NCBI RefSeq assembly: GCF_937951745.1
Contig: NZ_CALFBQ010000008.1
Span: 25,035 to 89,034 of the forward strand
Length of the DNA: 64,000 bases
Direction of reading: 5' to 3'
From: an uncultured Chloroflexus sp.
GTDB taxonomy: Bacteria; Chloroflexota; Chloroflexia; Chloroflexales; Chloroflexaceae
The position numbers were made by a program, and so were the translations under genes. Positions 17,814 to 25,732 of the stretch are shown here, in pieces. The notes beneath the pieces were generated by a model. The model made no database searches. It saw nothing but the letters and a program-made list of their open reading frames with translations, and was not told where the DNA came from. Numbering within the stretch: the stretch's first letter is position 1; the number at the start of each line of letters is the position of its first letter.

Positions 17814-18311
17814 ATGAGCGAATCAGGGAACGAACTGAGCCACCTCGATGCAGCCGGGCATGCGCGGATGGTTGATGTCGGTAACAAGGCGATCACCGCG
17901 CGCGAAGCGATTGCGCGCGGAAGGGTCATTATGCAGCCGGCGACGCTCAGTCTGATTATGAGCGGGGGAATGCCTAAGGGTGACGTGCTGGCGGTGGCAC
18001 GGGTGGCGGGGATCATGGCGGCCAAACGCACCTCTGAACTGATCCCGCTCTGCCATCTGCTCAACCTCAGCCATGCCAGCGTCACATTTACCCCTGACCC
18101 AGCCGGCAATGCGATTGAGATTGAAGCAACCGTGCGTTGCACTGGCCAGACCGGGGTCGAGATGGAGGCGCTCACGGCGGTGAGCATCGCTGCATTGACG
18201 ATCTATGACATGTGCAAGGCAGTTGATAAGGTGATGCAGATCGATGGGATTCGCCTCATCGCCAAGCGAGGCGGGCGCAGCGGCGACTGGCAGCGTCCTG
18301 ATCCGGCTTGA
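17814..18311 (+). CDS. moaC: Cyclic pyranopterin monophosphate synthase MoaC
   Basis: Catalyses cPMP formation in molybdenum cofactor biosynthesis, with MoaA. Conserved stretches: [52 protein letters not shown] and the active-site region [20 protein letters not shown] followed by CKAVDK. Length 165 is normal. ATG 17814 has GAGGAA upstream. It is transcribed divergently from the dcw cluster with about 110 bp between the dcw -35 and its start, and no other moa gene is adjacent. Molybdopterin supply fits the XdhC-type maturation genes found 2-3 kb away. Confidence 0.96.
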   Translation: MSESGNELSHLDAAGHARMVDVGNKAITAREAIARGRVIMQPATLSLIMSGGMPKGDVLAVARVAGIMAAKRTSELIPLCHLLNLSHASVTFTPDPAGNAIEIEATVRCTGQTGVEMEALTAVSIAALTIYDMCKAVDKVMQIDGIRLIAKRGGRSGDWQRPDPA

Positions 18312-18336
18312 CACTGAACAAATGTTCTGATATACT
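18308..18336 (+). promoter_or_regulatory. Promoter overlapping the moaC stop codon
   Basis: A perfect TTGACA (18308-18313), 17-bp spacer and TATACT (18331-18336). The -35 hexamer contains the TGA stop of moaC. Transcription would begin near 18343, about 30 nt before the ATG of the next gene. Confidence 0.75.
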
Positions 18337-18371
18337 CAGCTCAGTAGTCATTCCACCACCGGGAGAACGCG

Positions 18372-18683
18372 ATGCTGAGCTGGAAAACGTTACAAAAGGC
18401 GGCCTATCGACCGGTGCCGCAACGGATGCGCTGCCCACCGCGCAGCAAACCCATCGAGCGAGTCACGCTGCGGTTTGGCTTCCTGCCAGCCGCATTCTGC
18501 TACGATGATCGCGTGTATCGGGTGAGCAGCATTGTCTGGATTCGTGATGTATGCCGTCACGACGGCGATTTACGCTACTATCGGGTACGTTGCACCGACA
18601 GCAGCGAGCAGACATTGATCCACGATCTGGTGACGGGCAAGTGGTATCAGCAACACGAGCGAGGGCACTTATCACGTTGGTAA
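18372..18683 (+). CDS. Small conserved-type protein, possibly DUF6504-like
   Basis: A 103-residue basic protein without signal peptide or membrane helix. Its core reads ERVTLRFGFLPAAFCYDDRV, YRVSSIVWIRD, LRYYRVRC and TLIHDLVTGKWYQ, a pattern of short beta strands. This is reminiscent of small DUF6504-type proteins found beside DNA-repair polymerases, but the resemblance is from memory and weak. GGGAG precedes the ATG at good spacing and a strong promoter lies just upstream, so the gene is very probably real and separately transcribed from moaC. Function unknown. Confidence 0.7.
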   Translation: MLSWKTLQKAAYRPVPQRMRCPPRSKPIERVTLRFGFLPAAFCYDDRVYRVSSIVWIRDVCRHDGDLRYYRVRCTDSSEQTLIHDLVTGKWYQQHERGHLSRW

Positions 18684-19135
18684 TCAGGCGCTAGCGCACA
18701 TCTTACCGTCCCACTTTAGCGCACCCTTGCGGGGAAGGCAGACCTAAGCAGGCGCTTGACCGGCGACTCACTCGGTTGAGAACGAAGGTTTAGCTCTTAC
18801 GGCCCCAATTTCCCATTAGCAGAAAAATCAGACTATGTCGCGCGCAACAAGGGGTGGTGCAGAACAAAGCTTCTTCAAGACCGTCATACCGCAGACCACG
18901 CCGCGCTTGGAAGCTAGGGAGGGGTGCGTACAACGTCCTTCGCAGATCGATCAAGTGGTGTATGAGCATATGATGCGCTTGATCTCTTGTCATTATGAGG
19001 GCGTAATCCCGGCCACTACGCTCCTAAGATCCGCCCCAGCAGCCATCTCTTATGACAACCTGAGTGACGCTGGGATTCGGTAGACTCACGCAGTTACGCG
19101 GTCGTTCCCGCAATTTGAGAGAAAGAGAACTGGTT
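18684..19135 (+). other. Gene-free stretch of about 450 bp
   Basis: No open frame here has both a ribosome site and recognisable content. I see no clear hairpin terminator, repeat or promoter apart from general base composition similar to the flanks. Confidence 0.5.
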
Positions 19136-19462
19136 ATGGCTCGAAAATCATCAGCGCCGGTCAGCGCACCCGTCACGACGCTGGCACCCGTAGCTGCCGA
19201 TCCCGCTCTTACATCGGTCAGTGATACTCTCATACGCCGGCAGCCACCCTTCTTGATGTGGTACGACGACAATCCTAAAACACCGGTAGCGCAGAAGATC
19301 GCTGCGGCGATTGCCGCCTACAAGATGCGCTTCCCCGGCGTCGAACCGACCCTCGTCTTAGTCAATGAAGCGGAAGTCACTCCAGTTGAGGGCATTGCCG
19401 TGCGCGGGATGGTGACGGTCAGCCGGCATACGTATTGGGTTGGGCAGGCGATGGCGAGGTAA
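19136..19462 (+). CDS. Hypothetical protein, 108 residues
   Basis: The N-terminal 35 residues are low-complexity (Ala/Pro/Ser/Val), followed by an ordered part beginning PPFLMWYDDNPKTPVAQKIA and continuing with a helix (AAIAAYKMRF) and strands (TLVLVNEAEV, VRGMVTVSRHTYWVGQ). The PFLMWYDDNP start resembles small conserved proteins I associate with Chloroflexota, with no known function. I start at the ATG of MARKSSAPV because the preceding codons (open from 19064) look untranslated; the ribosome site (GAGAAAGAG) is weak. No neighbour gives a functional hint. Confidence 0.6.
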   Translation: MARKSSAPVSAPVTTLAPVAADPALTSVSDTLIRRQPPFLMWYDDNPKTPVAQKIAAAIAAYKMRFPGVEPTLVLVNEAEVTPVEGIAVRGMVTVSRHTYWVGQAMAR

Positions 19463-19656
19463 GCGGCAATGGGGACACCTGAATGCTGTCTGATGGCGTG
19501 CATGTTGCGCAATTGATGAAGCGAGCGCCTTCTCCGCCAGACCACCGTTTGGTATGCAGCAGTTTGACTACCGCACGCCATGCGCTTGTGCAGAATTGGT
19601 CGATATTCGGATGGCTTGGCGCGCTGACCCAATAACTGGTTCCTCATGCCATTTTG

Positions 19657-19917
19657 TCACCCCTGCGCATCGAGATACGCCAAGCCTTCTTGGGCATAGG
19701 GATTATCAGGGTCAAGCGCTAATACATTCTCAAGCGCAACCCGCTGATCGGCGGGATCATCAACCGCACCGCTCAGCCAAAGCCACGCTTCTGGGATCTG
19801 TTCGTTCAATTCAACCAGTTCTAGCAGCAACTCGCGCGCGCGTTCCCTATCCCCGCGCACTAGCGCCTGCGCGCCTTCATAGAGCAATTCGGCTTGACGG
19901 CGATCAAGCGGCGGCAT
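19657..19917 (-). CDS. Small TPR-type protein, 86 residues
   Basis: A short acidic helical protein with about two tetratricopeptide-like units: QAELLYEGAQALVRGDRERA and an EAWLWLSG...ALENVLALDPDNPYAQ segment. The WLWLSGAVDDPADQRVALEN pattern is common in Chloroflexota TPR proteins, often in longer polypeptides, so this is a stand-alone version. ATG 19917 has GAGGAG eight bases upstream; a TTG two codons earlier is too close to that site. A scaffolding or adaptor role is only inferred from the fold. Confidence 0.75.
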   Translation of the reverse strand: MPPLDRRQAELLYEGAQALVRGDRERARELLLELVELNEQIPEAWLWLSGAVDDPADQRVALENVLALDPDNPYAQEGLAYLDAQG

Positions 19918-20039
19918 GGTCAAGTCTCCTCGCTAGCACCGAGAGCATCTTCAACGATAATCACAGCGGGCTAATCACTTGCCCTATCTGAACTCATCCG
20001 TCCCATCCGTGTATATCCGTGCCCCGTGTGCGTTGCCGA

Positions 20040-20762
20040 TTATGCCGTCCTACCCCGCCGGCCAACTTGCACCACCTGCGCCAAAATGCTCAGCGCGATC
20101 TCTTCCGGCGTCTTCGCGCCGATCGGCAACCCAATCGGGCCGTGGATGCGGGCCAATTCCTCGGCGGTAAACCCCTCGGCGGCAAGCCGCTCGAGGCGAC
20201 GGGCATGGGTTTTGGGGCTGCCCAATGCGCCGATGTAGCGCGCCGGTGAGCGCAACGCCACCCGCAAGGCCGGATCGTCAAGCTTGGGATCGTGGGTCAA
20301 CACTGCCACACTGCTGCGCGCATCGAGCCGTCCGGCCAGCGCCTCGTCAGGCCATGCGATGACGAGTTCATCAACATGGGCAAACCGCTCACCGGTGGCA
20401 AACGCTTCACGGGCATCAATGACGACGGTGCGGAAGCCGACGACTTTGGCCAGCGCTGCTAGGGCGATACTGATATGCACGCCACCGACCATAAACAGGG
20501 TTGGCGGCGGTACAAAACTCTCGACAAAGACAGTTGTGCCAGAGGCCAGCGTCATCGCTTGCGTTTCACCTTGCACCAGCAACGGCAACGCCGCCTGTAC
20601 CGCTTGCGAGGTCAACTCCGCATCACCGAGATCGCCAACGGTCTGACCGTCTGGCATCAAGGCCATCTTTGCCCCCACCGGGCCATCCGTTAGTACGGTG
20701 ATAGTGGCCAGCGGTCGGCCACTGCGTACCGCTTCTCGCACCAGTTCGTAGAATGTGCTCAT
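20040..20762 (-). CDS. XdhC/CoxF family maturation factor with Rossmann domain
   Basis: Members insert the sulfurated molybdenum cofactor into xanthine dehydrogenase-like or CO dehydrogenase-like hydroxylases. The first ~95 residues form a degenerate XdhC/CoxI-type domain (ATITVLTDGPVGAKMALMPD); the C-terminal Rossmann domain reads LFMVGGVHISIALAALAKVV, then TVVIDAREAFATGERF and RYIGALGSPKTHARRLERLA, with GPIGLPIGAKTPEEIALSIL, all typical of XdhC_C. ATG 20762 has AAGGGA upstream; an earlier frame start would add an unrelated hydrophobic extension. It lies downstream of the short XdhC-type gene, across a 128-bp gap with short repeats. No hydroxylase structural gene is in the window. Confidence 0.87.
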   Translation of the reverse strand: MSTFYELVREAVRSGRPLATITVLTDGPVGAKMALMPDGQTVGDLGDAELTSQAVQAALPLLVQGETQAMTLASGTTVFVESFVPPPTLFMVGGVHISIALAALAKVVGFRTVVIDAREAFATGERFAHVDELVIAWPDEALAGRLDARSSVAVLTHDPKLDDPALRVALRSPARYIGALGSPKTHARRLERLAAEGFTAEELARIHGPIGLPIGAKTPEEIALSILAQVVQVGRRGRTA

Positions 20763-20789
20763 ACTTTTCCCTTGGTCAACACCAAGCCA

Positions 20790-20874
20790 CCAAGACGCAA
20801 AGATGCTGAACACAGTGTTGCCAAGACGCACAGCACTCAATAGGCGCCTATCACCTACACGCCTTGCGTCTTGG
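20790..20874. repeat. CCAAGACGCA repeats, two direct and one inverted
   Basis: The decamer CCAAGACGCA occurs at 20790-20799 and 20821-20830 and inverted at 20865-20874, so the transcript of the gap between the two XdhC-type genes can fold into a long-loop hairpin. It may be a degenerate repetitive element or a processing/termination structure. Confidence 0.5.
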
Positions 20875-20890
20875 CGTTGATTCAGCCACG

Positions 20891-21205
20891 CTACCGCAAT
20901 GGCTCAACAAGCACATCGACCGACCCGCCACAAGCAAGCCCCACTTCCCACGCTGTCTCGTCGGCAACACCAAAATGGAGCAGCCGCGTTTGACCGGTAG
21001 CAATCGCTTCTTGGCACGCTTCAAACACTGCGCCCTCGATACAACCGCCGCTGACCGAGCCAATCATGGCGCCGCCCGACGACACCGCCATCTTGGCGCC
21101 CACCTGCCGTGGTGACGACCCCATTGTGCGCACAACTGTCGCCACTGCCACTCGCTCACCGCGAGCGAGCCAGCGATCAATAGCCTCAATTATGTCATGC
21201 ATCAC
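20891..21205 (-). CDS. Stand-alone XdhC/CoxI N-terminal domain protein
   Basis: A 104-residue protein covering only the XdhC_CoxI domain: RGERVAVATVVRTMGSSPRQ, VGAKMAVSSGGAMIGSVSGG and CIEGAVFEACQEAI, with a Cys in the conserved SGGC position. It probably works with the downstream Rossmann-domain XdhC protein in maturing a molybdenum hydroxylase, a split arrangement of what is often a single chain. The start is GTG 21205 or ATG 21202; GGAGG stands seven bases before the GTG. It begins 15 nt after the TRAP permease stop, so it is almost certainly co-transcribed with the transporter. Confidence 0.88.
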   Translation of the reverse strand: MMHDIIEAIDRWLARGERVAVATVVRTMGSSPRQVGAKMAVSSGGAMIGSVSGGCIEGAVFEACQEAIATGQTRLLHFGVADETAWEVGLACGGSVDVLVEPLR

Positions 21206-21220
21206 AAACGATCCTCCACC

Positions 21221-23377
21221 CTAATCAGCCATGCTCGACTGCATCTTCGCCTGTCGCTGCCGACGCACATCGTACCACTGCCACAACCACACACTACCGA
21301 CAATTGCCACACCAAGGATATCAGTCAACAGGTTTGGCCAGAAGCAGAAAAATGTACCAACCGCAGCAATGATCCACTCCCACCATGTTGTCTTACGAAC
21401 AAGATAGAACATGGTGACGGCTGAAAAAGCAATCGTACCCAGCGTAGCTGAGAACCATGACATCGCCACCTTACCCCATTCGATATCGACCAGCGGCTGA
21501 CCACTTGAGCCAATCATGAGGATTTCAGGCGTAAAGGCAAACAAGATGGGCATCACGTAGAGCAGTTTCGCAAACTTGAACGACGTCCAGCCGGTCTTCC
21601 ACGGATCGGCGCCAGCAATCGCAGCACCGGCATACGCCGCGACACACACCGGCGGGGTGATATTGCTGTCTTGGCTAAACCAGTAGACGATCATATGTGC
21701 CGCCAACAACGCGACACCGAGGCTGGTCAGCGCCGGCACCGCAATCACGGCAGTGATCAAATACGCTGCCGTCACCGGAACCCCCATGCCAAGCAAGAGG
21801 GAGGCCAGACCGATCAAGATGACCGCAGCCAAAACATCACCACCACTGAGGCTAACGATGATATTGGCAAACCGTTGACCAACACCGGTGGCGTAAATCG
21901 TACCGACGATCATACCAATGACGCCAACCGTCGCACCGATCACTAACGAATCGCGCACACCCTTCTGAATAGCTTCGTTGATCGTCTTCATTACACGCAC
22001 CGTGCTGCGCGCAAATGCGTGTAGTACCGTCCCACCCTGTGCTGCCGGATTCTTCAAGTCAGCCACGTTTTCCGGTAGCATATACATCAGTGGAATACAT
22101 GATAAGATCGACCAGAAGGCAGCATAACCGGGTGAGTAACCAGAGGCCAACATAAAGATCACTACCAGCAAGGGCAGTGATAAATACCACTCGTTACGAA
22201 GAATCTGCCAAGCCGTTTGTTCAGTATGAATACCGCTGAGACCAAACTTCTTGGCCTCAAAATGCACCATGGTCAACACCGACAGGAAGTAAAGAATGGC
22301 CGGTACGATAGAAATGGCCACAATGACCGAATACGGTGTATTGGTCAATTCCGACATCAAGAAGGCACCGGCGCCCATCACCGGCGGCATAAAGGCGCCG
22401 CCAATAGAAGCCGACGGTTCGATAGCACCGGCCACATGTGGTCGAAAACCGGCCCGCTTCATCAACGGAATTGTGAAAGTGCCAGTGCTTACCGTATTGG
22501 CAATCGCACTCCCTGAAATCGAGCCAAACAAGGCCGACGAGATCACTGCCACCTTCGCCGGCCCACCGGTGCTGCGACCGGCCAACGCCAAGGGAAGATC
22601 GATAAAGAAGCGACTAGCACCAGCCTTGTTCAGAAATGCGCCGAAGAAGATAAAGATAATGACGTAGCTGACCAATACGTTGGCCATCACCCCAAACACA
22701 CCCTCTTGATCGAGGAAAAGCACCGTCGCTACACGCTGCCACGGTTGACCGCGATGGGCAAACGTATCAAGAATAGGAATATCGTAAAGTACAAAACCAA
22801 ACCGCAAGTAGAGAATGAAAAAGAGGCCAATGAGCGTCATCGACCATCCAAGCACCCGACGAGCAATTTCGAGCGAGACGATCAAACCGATCACACTCAC
22901 GGTAAAATCGGTTTGGGTATAGGCGCCAGCTCGTCGTTGCAGTGCCGGATAGTTGACAATGAAGTAGCCAACCACCACAACGACCACCCCAATCAGGATC
23001 AGGTCAACAATGGTCGGCCCACCGCGCGGCATAACGATAGTGCGCAATCGCCCCGGCAAACGGTCGGCAACACGCCCCAGTGCAGGCTGTAGCACGCTTT
23101 TCTTTCCCACAGCAGGGTAGAGCAGTAACACGAGAATATACGTCAGCATCACATAAATGCCGCGTTGCCACTGCACCGGCGCTGGCAAGGTACCGGCAGT
23201 ATAGATATAAAAACCGGCCATCCCGACCGCAACAAGCGCAACAACCACTCCCCAGAAGCGACCAAGTGTACGGGTTGGTTTTTCTTCCTGTTCAAGGTAT
23301 TTACGAACCTTTTCCTGATCAATCTCATCGCTGGTCGGCGCAGATTCGATCGCACCAGACTGCTTTTGCTCAGCCAT
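21221..23377 (-). CDS. TRAP transporter fused permease (DctQM-type, 4TM/12TM)
   Basis: Inner-membrane permease of a TRAP system, with the small DctQ-like and large DctM-like parts in one 718-residue chain, as is usual with TAXI receptors. Roughly sixteen or more hydrophobic segments are visible. Typical stretches are FFGAFLNKAGASRFFIDLPL, AVISSALFGSISGSAIANTV, GAIEPSASIGGAFMPPVMGA and LGMGVPVTAAYLITAVIAVP. ATG 23377 has GAGG upstream. It follows the TAXI receptor after 93 bp that contain a perfect hairpin, and leads into the two XdhC-type genes. The substrate is not evident; TAXI systems often take C4-dicarboxylates or glutamate. Confidence 0.95.
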   Translation of the reverse strand: MAEQKQSGAIESAPTSDEIDQEKVRKYLEQEEKPTRTLGRFWGVVVALVAVGMAGFYIYTAGTLPAPVQWQRGIYVMLTYILVLLLYPAVGKKSVLQPALGRVADRLPGRLRTIVMPRGGPTIVDLILIGVVVVVVGYFIVNYPALQRRAGAYTQTDFTVSVIGLIVSLEIARRVLGWSMTLIGLFFILYLRFGFVLYDIPILDTFAHRGQPWQRVATVLFLDQEGVFGVMANVLVSYVIIFIFFGAFLNKAGASRFFIDLPLALAGRSTGGPAKVAVISSALFGSISGSAIANTVSTGTFTIPLMKRAGFRPHVAGAIEPSASIGGAFMPPVMGAGAFLMSELTNTPYSVIVAISIVPAILYFLSVLTMVHFEAKKFGLSGIHTEQTAWQILRNEWYLSLPLLVVIFMLASGYSPGYAAFWSILSCIPLMYMLPENVADLKNPAAQGGTVLHAFARSTVRVMKTINEAIQKGVRDSLVIGATVGVIGMIVGTIYATGVGQRFANIIVSLSGGDVLAAVILIGLASLLLGMGVPVTAAYLITAVIAVPALTSLGVALLAAHMIVYWFSQDSNITPPVCVAAYAGAAIAGADPWKTGWTSFKFAKLLYVMPILFAFTPEILMIGSSGQPLVDIEWGKVAMSWFSATLGTIAFSAVTMFYLVRKTTWWEWIIAAVGTFFCFWPNLLTDILGVAIVGSVWLWQWYDVRRQRQAKMQSSMAD

Positions 23378-23399
23378 AACCACCTCTTACGCAGGAGTG

Positions 23400-23425
23400 C
23401 CGGAGGGAGTTATCACTCCCTCCGG
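23400..23425 (-). terminator. Perfect 11-bp intergenic hairpin between TAXI and TRAP genes
   Basis: CCGGAGGGAGT and ACTCCCTCCGG form an 11-bp perfect stem with a 4-nt loop, without a U-run. Placed between receptor and permease genes, it most likely protects the receptor mRNA 3' end or partly terminates, giving more receptor than permease. Confidence 0.6.
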
Positions 23426-23470
23426 TTCCGCTTCAGCGACACCGTTGTCACTATGATCGTCATTCTTACA

Positions 23471-24511
23471 CTACTTCAGTTCGTCGGGAATCTGCACACC
23501 CTGCTCTGTCCAGAACTTGACTGCGCCGGGATGCAATTTGTTCGCGATACCGGTAATGCCAACGTCCAAACCCATCTCTTTGGCCGATGGATGGGCTTCG
23601 CGCAACCGGTCGAGACCGCCCTCAAGGTACACCGCCTTCAGCGCCTGATAGACGATCGATTCCGGCACACTCGCATTCGCTACCCACAATGCTGTATCTT
23701 GGAAGCTCAGCACATCATTGGGGACGCCATCATACGCACCGCCGGTCAGGGCACGCTTCGAATAGAAGGGATACTGATCGAAGAAACCGGCAGCCGCTGC
23801 AGGGGTATAGATGTCGATCAATTTAATCTTGGTTGCCGCTGCCGCCTCACGTACCGAGGCATTAGGGAAACCAGCCAACACCCAGAAACCATCGAGTTGA
23901 CCATCAGCCATCGCCGCCGCAGCTTGCGAGTAGCCAAGGTACTCGATCTTAATCTTATCGAATAGCCCTAACGCTTTAAAGTAGCGCTCGGCGCTCAACG
24001 CAGCCCCGGAACCGGCATTACCCAATGCAATCCGCTTCCCGACCAGATCTTCCACCGAATTAATCCCACTCTTTTCCGACACCACGAGATGCGCAACACC
24101 GCCGTAAAGTGGCGCTACTGGCATAACCTTATCGTACACAGTGGTGTCGTCGGGCAATTGACCCAGCGCCCCTAGGGCAACATCACCAGAATAGACAATC
24201 CCAAACTGGCGATCACCCGCGTTGACCGAGCGCAAATTCTCAGCCGAGCCGCCGGTACCCTCGGCAGTGATATCCACGCCGGGGACTTTCTCTTTAATGA
24301 TTAGTGAGAGCACATCTGCGTAGACCTGAAATACGCCACCTACCGGCCCGCCACCAAAGGCGTAACGGAGAGTCTGTGCAGGGGCAGGTGCGGGCGCCGC
24401 TTCGCCAGCAGCCGGCGCAGCGGTCGGCGCAGTAGTTGGTGTCGTCGTACCGCAGGCGCTTACGAGCAACGCTACCAGCACAAGCACGATTACACGCATG
24501 CGAGAAACCAC
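23471..24511 (-). CDS. TAXI family TRAP transporter solute receptor (lipoprotein)
   Basis: Substrate-binding protein for the adjacent TRAP permease. The GTG start at 24511 has GGAGG seven bases upstream and gives MVSRMR followed by a hydrophobic stretch and the lipobox LVSAC, then a Thr/Pro/Ala-rich linker, so it is a membrane-anchored lipoprotein. The body shows TAXI hallmarks: LRYAFGGGPVGGVFQVYADV, EGTGGSAENLRSVNAGDRQF, GIVYSGDVALGA, and GKRIALGNAGSGAALSAERY. Length 346 fits. It is divergent from the hydrolase gene with about 114 bp between starts. Confidence 0.94.
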   Translation of the reverse strand: MVSRMRVIVLVLVALLVSACGTTTPTTAPTAAPAAGEAAPAPAPAQTLRYAFGGGPVGGVFQVYADVLSLIIKEKVPGVDITAEGTGGSAENLRSVNAGDRQFGIVYSGDVALGALGQLPDDTTVYDKVMPVAPLYGGVAHLVVSEKSGINSVEDLVGKRIALGNAGSGAALSAERYFKALGLFDKIKIEYLGYSQAAAAMADGQLDGFWVLAGFPNASVREAAAATKIKLIDIYTPAAAAGFFDQYPFYSKRALTGGAYDGVPNDVLSFQDTALWVANASVPESIVYQALKAVYLEGGLDRLREAHPSAKEMGLDVGITGIANKLHPGAVKFWTEQGVQIPDELK

Positions 24512-24565
24512 GTCGTTTCCTCCTTTGCCTAAGATCAACGGTTACGCTGAATTCAGATAGACTAG

Positions 24566-24573
24566 ATTATACT
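24566..24573. promoter_or_regulatory. Overlapping divergent -10 boxes
   Basis: ATTATACT reads TATACT on the plus strand (24568-24573, towards the hydrolase) and TATAAT on the minus strand (24571-24566, towards the TAXI receptor). No good -35 was found for either, so competing use of one promoter region is only a suggestion. Confidence 0.3.
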
Positions 24574-24625
24574 CGATATGAAAACGAAATGGGAAAGGAT
24601 TTCACAACTAATACGAGGTGGCAAC

Positions 24626-25507
24626 ATGACGATTATTAACGGATATACACCGTTTCGGCAACAGGTTCATGGGGTGACGATTGCCGGCGCGATCGGCGGC
24701 AGCGGGCCGCCGCTGTTGTTACTGCACGGTTACCCGCAAACTCATGCGATGTGGTATGCGATTGCGCCGGCGTTGGCAGATTCGTTTACAGTGGTAGCCG
24801 CTGACCTCCGTGGCTATGGCGATAGCGACAAGCCGGCTGACGATGCCGAGCACGCAACGTATAGCAAACGGACAATGGCCGCCGATATGGTGGGGTTGAT
24901 GGAACTGTTGGGCTTTGCCCGCTTTGCCGTCGCCGGGCACGATCGCGGGGCACGGGTAACGCATCGTATGTGCCTTGACCATCCTGATCGGGTAACACGC
25001 GCCGCCATGCTCGATATTGTGCCGACTCATCATATGTACCTCACCGCTGACCGCGCCTTTGCCACAGCTTACTACCACTGGTTTTTTCTCATCCAACCGG
25101 CCCCGCTGCCCGAACGGCTGATCGGGGCTGATCCTGAGTTCTGGGTGCGCAGCAAGCTGGCGCATTGGGGACGCACGCCAACCGCTTTTACCGATCAGGC
25201 TGTAGCCGAATATGTGCGCTGTTTTCGCGATCCTGCCGCAATTGCCGCCAGTTGCGCCGATTACCGGGCAGCGGCCAGCATCGATCTCGCGCACGATGAT
25301 GAAGATTTCCGGGCTGGACGCAAAGTGACGTGCCCACTGCTGGTGTTGTGGGGTAGCGACGGTTTTGTCGGCAAGCGTTACGATGTGCTGCAAGTCTGGC
25401 GGGAGTATGCCGTTGATGTGCAGGGCCATAGCGTTCCCGGCGGCCATTTCTTGCCTGAAGAGGCGCCGGCAGCGACGCTTGCGGCGTTGCGACAGTTCTT
25501 TAACTGA
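24626..25507 (+). CDS. Alpha/beta hydrolase, haloacetate dehalogenase-like
   Basis: Resembles fluoroacetate/haloacetate dehalogenases, which hydrolyse haloacetates to glycolate. The 293-residue sequence keeps the catalytic set of that family: nucleophile D106 with halide/carboxylate-binding R107 and R110 (GHDRGAR), acid D130, H151-W152 (YYHWFF) and Y213 of the halide pocket, and H274 (PGGHFLPEEAP). LLLLHGYPQTHAMWY carries the oxyanion loop. ATG 24626 has GAGG seven bases upstream; an upstream ATG in frame at 24578 lacks one. Epoxide hydrolase is the main alternative, but the Arg pair and His-Trp favour dehalogenase. It is divergent from the TRAP-TAXI genes, so uptake of an organic acid substrate is conceivable. 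Confidence 0.85.
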   Translation: MTIINGYTPFRQQVHGVTIAGAIGGSGPPLLLLHGYPQTHAMWYAIAPALADSFTVVAADLRGYGDSDKPADDAEHATYSKRTMAADMVGLMELLGFARFAVAGHDRGARVTHRMCLDHPDRVTRAAMLDIVPTHHMYLTADRAFATAYYHWFFLIQPAPLPERLIGADPEFWVRSKLAHWGRTPTAFTDQAVAEYVRCFRDPAAIAASCADYRAAASIDLAHDDEDFRAGRKVTCPLLVLWGSDGFVGKRYDVLQVWREYAVDVQGHSVPGGHFLPEEAPAATLAALRQFFN

Positions 25508-25732
25508 AGCGCGCGCTGCGGGGTGCTGCTGCATTTCGCCATCGCAAAGCCGTAGCGTGTCTGAACGCGAAGGCGCAGAGAGTTTAGGGGAAACGCCACA
25601 ACCAGATACAAGTGTTTACCAGACGATTTTTGGGGTCTTTTGTGTCTCGTCGTGGCTATTTCCTGTCCTCACCCGCCATCAGGTGGGCGGGGGCCATCCC
25701 CAATATCTTCTACGCCTTGTTACGGCTATCCC

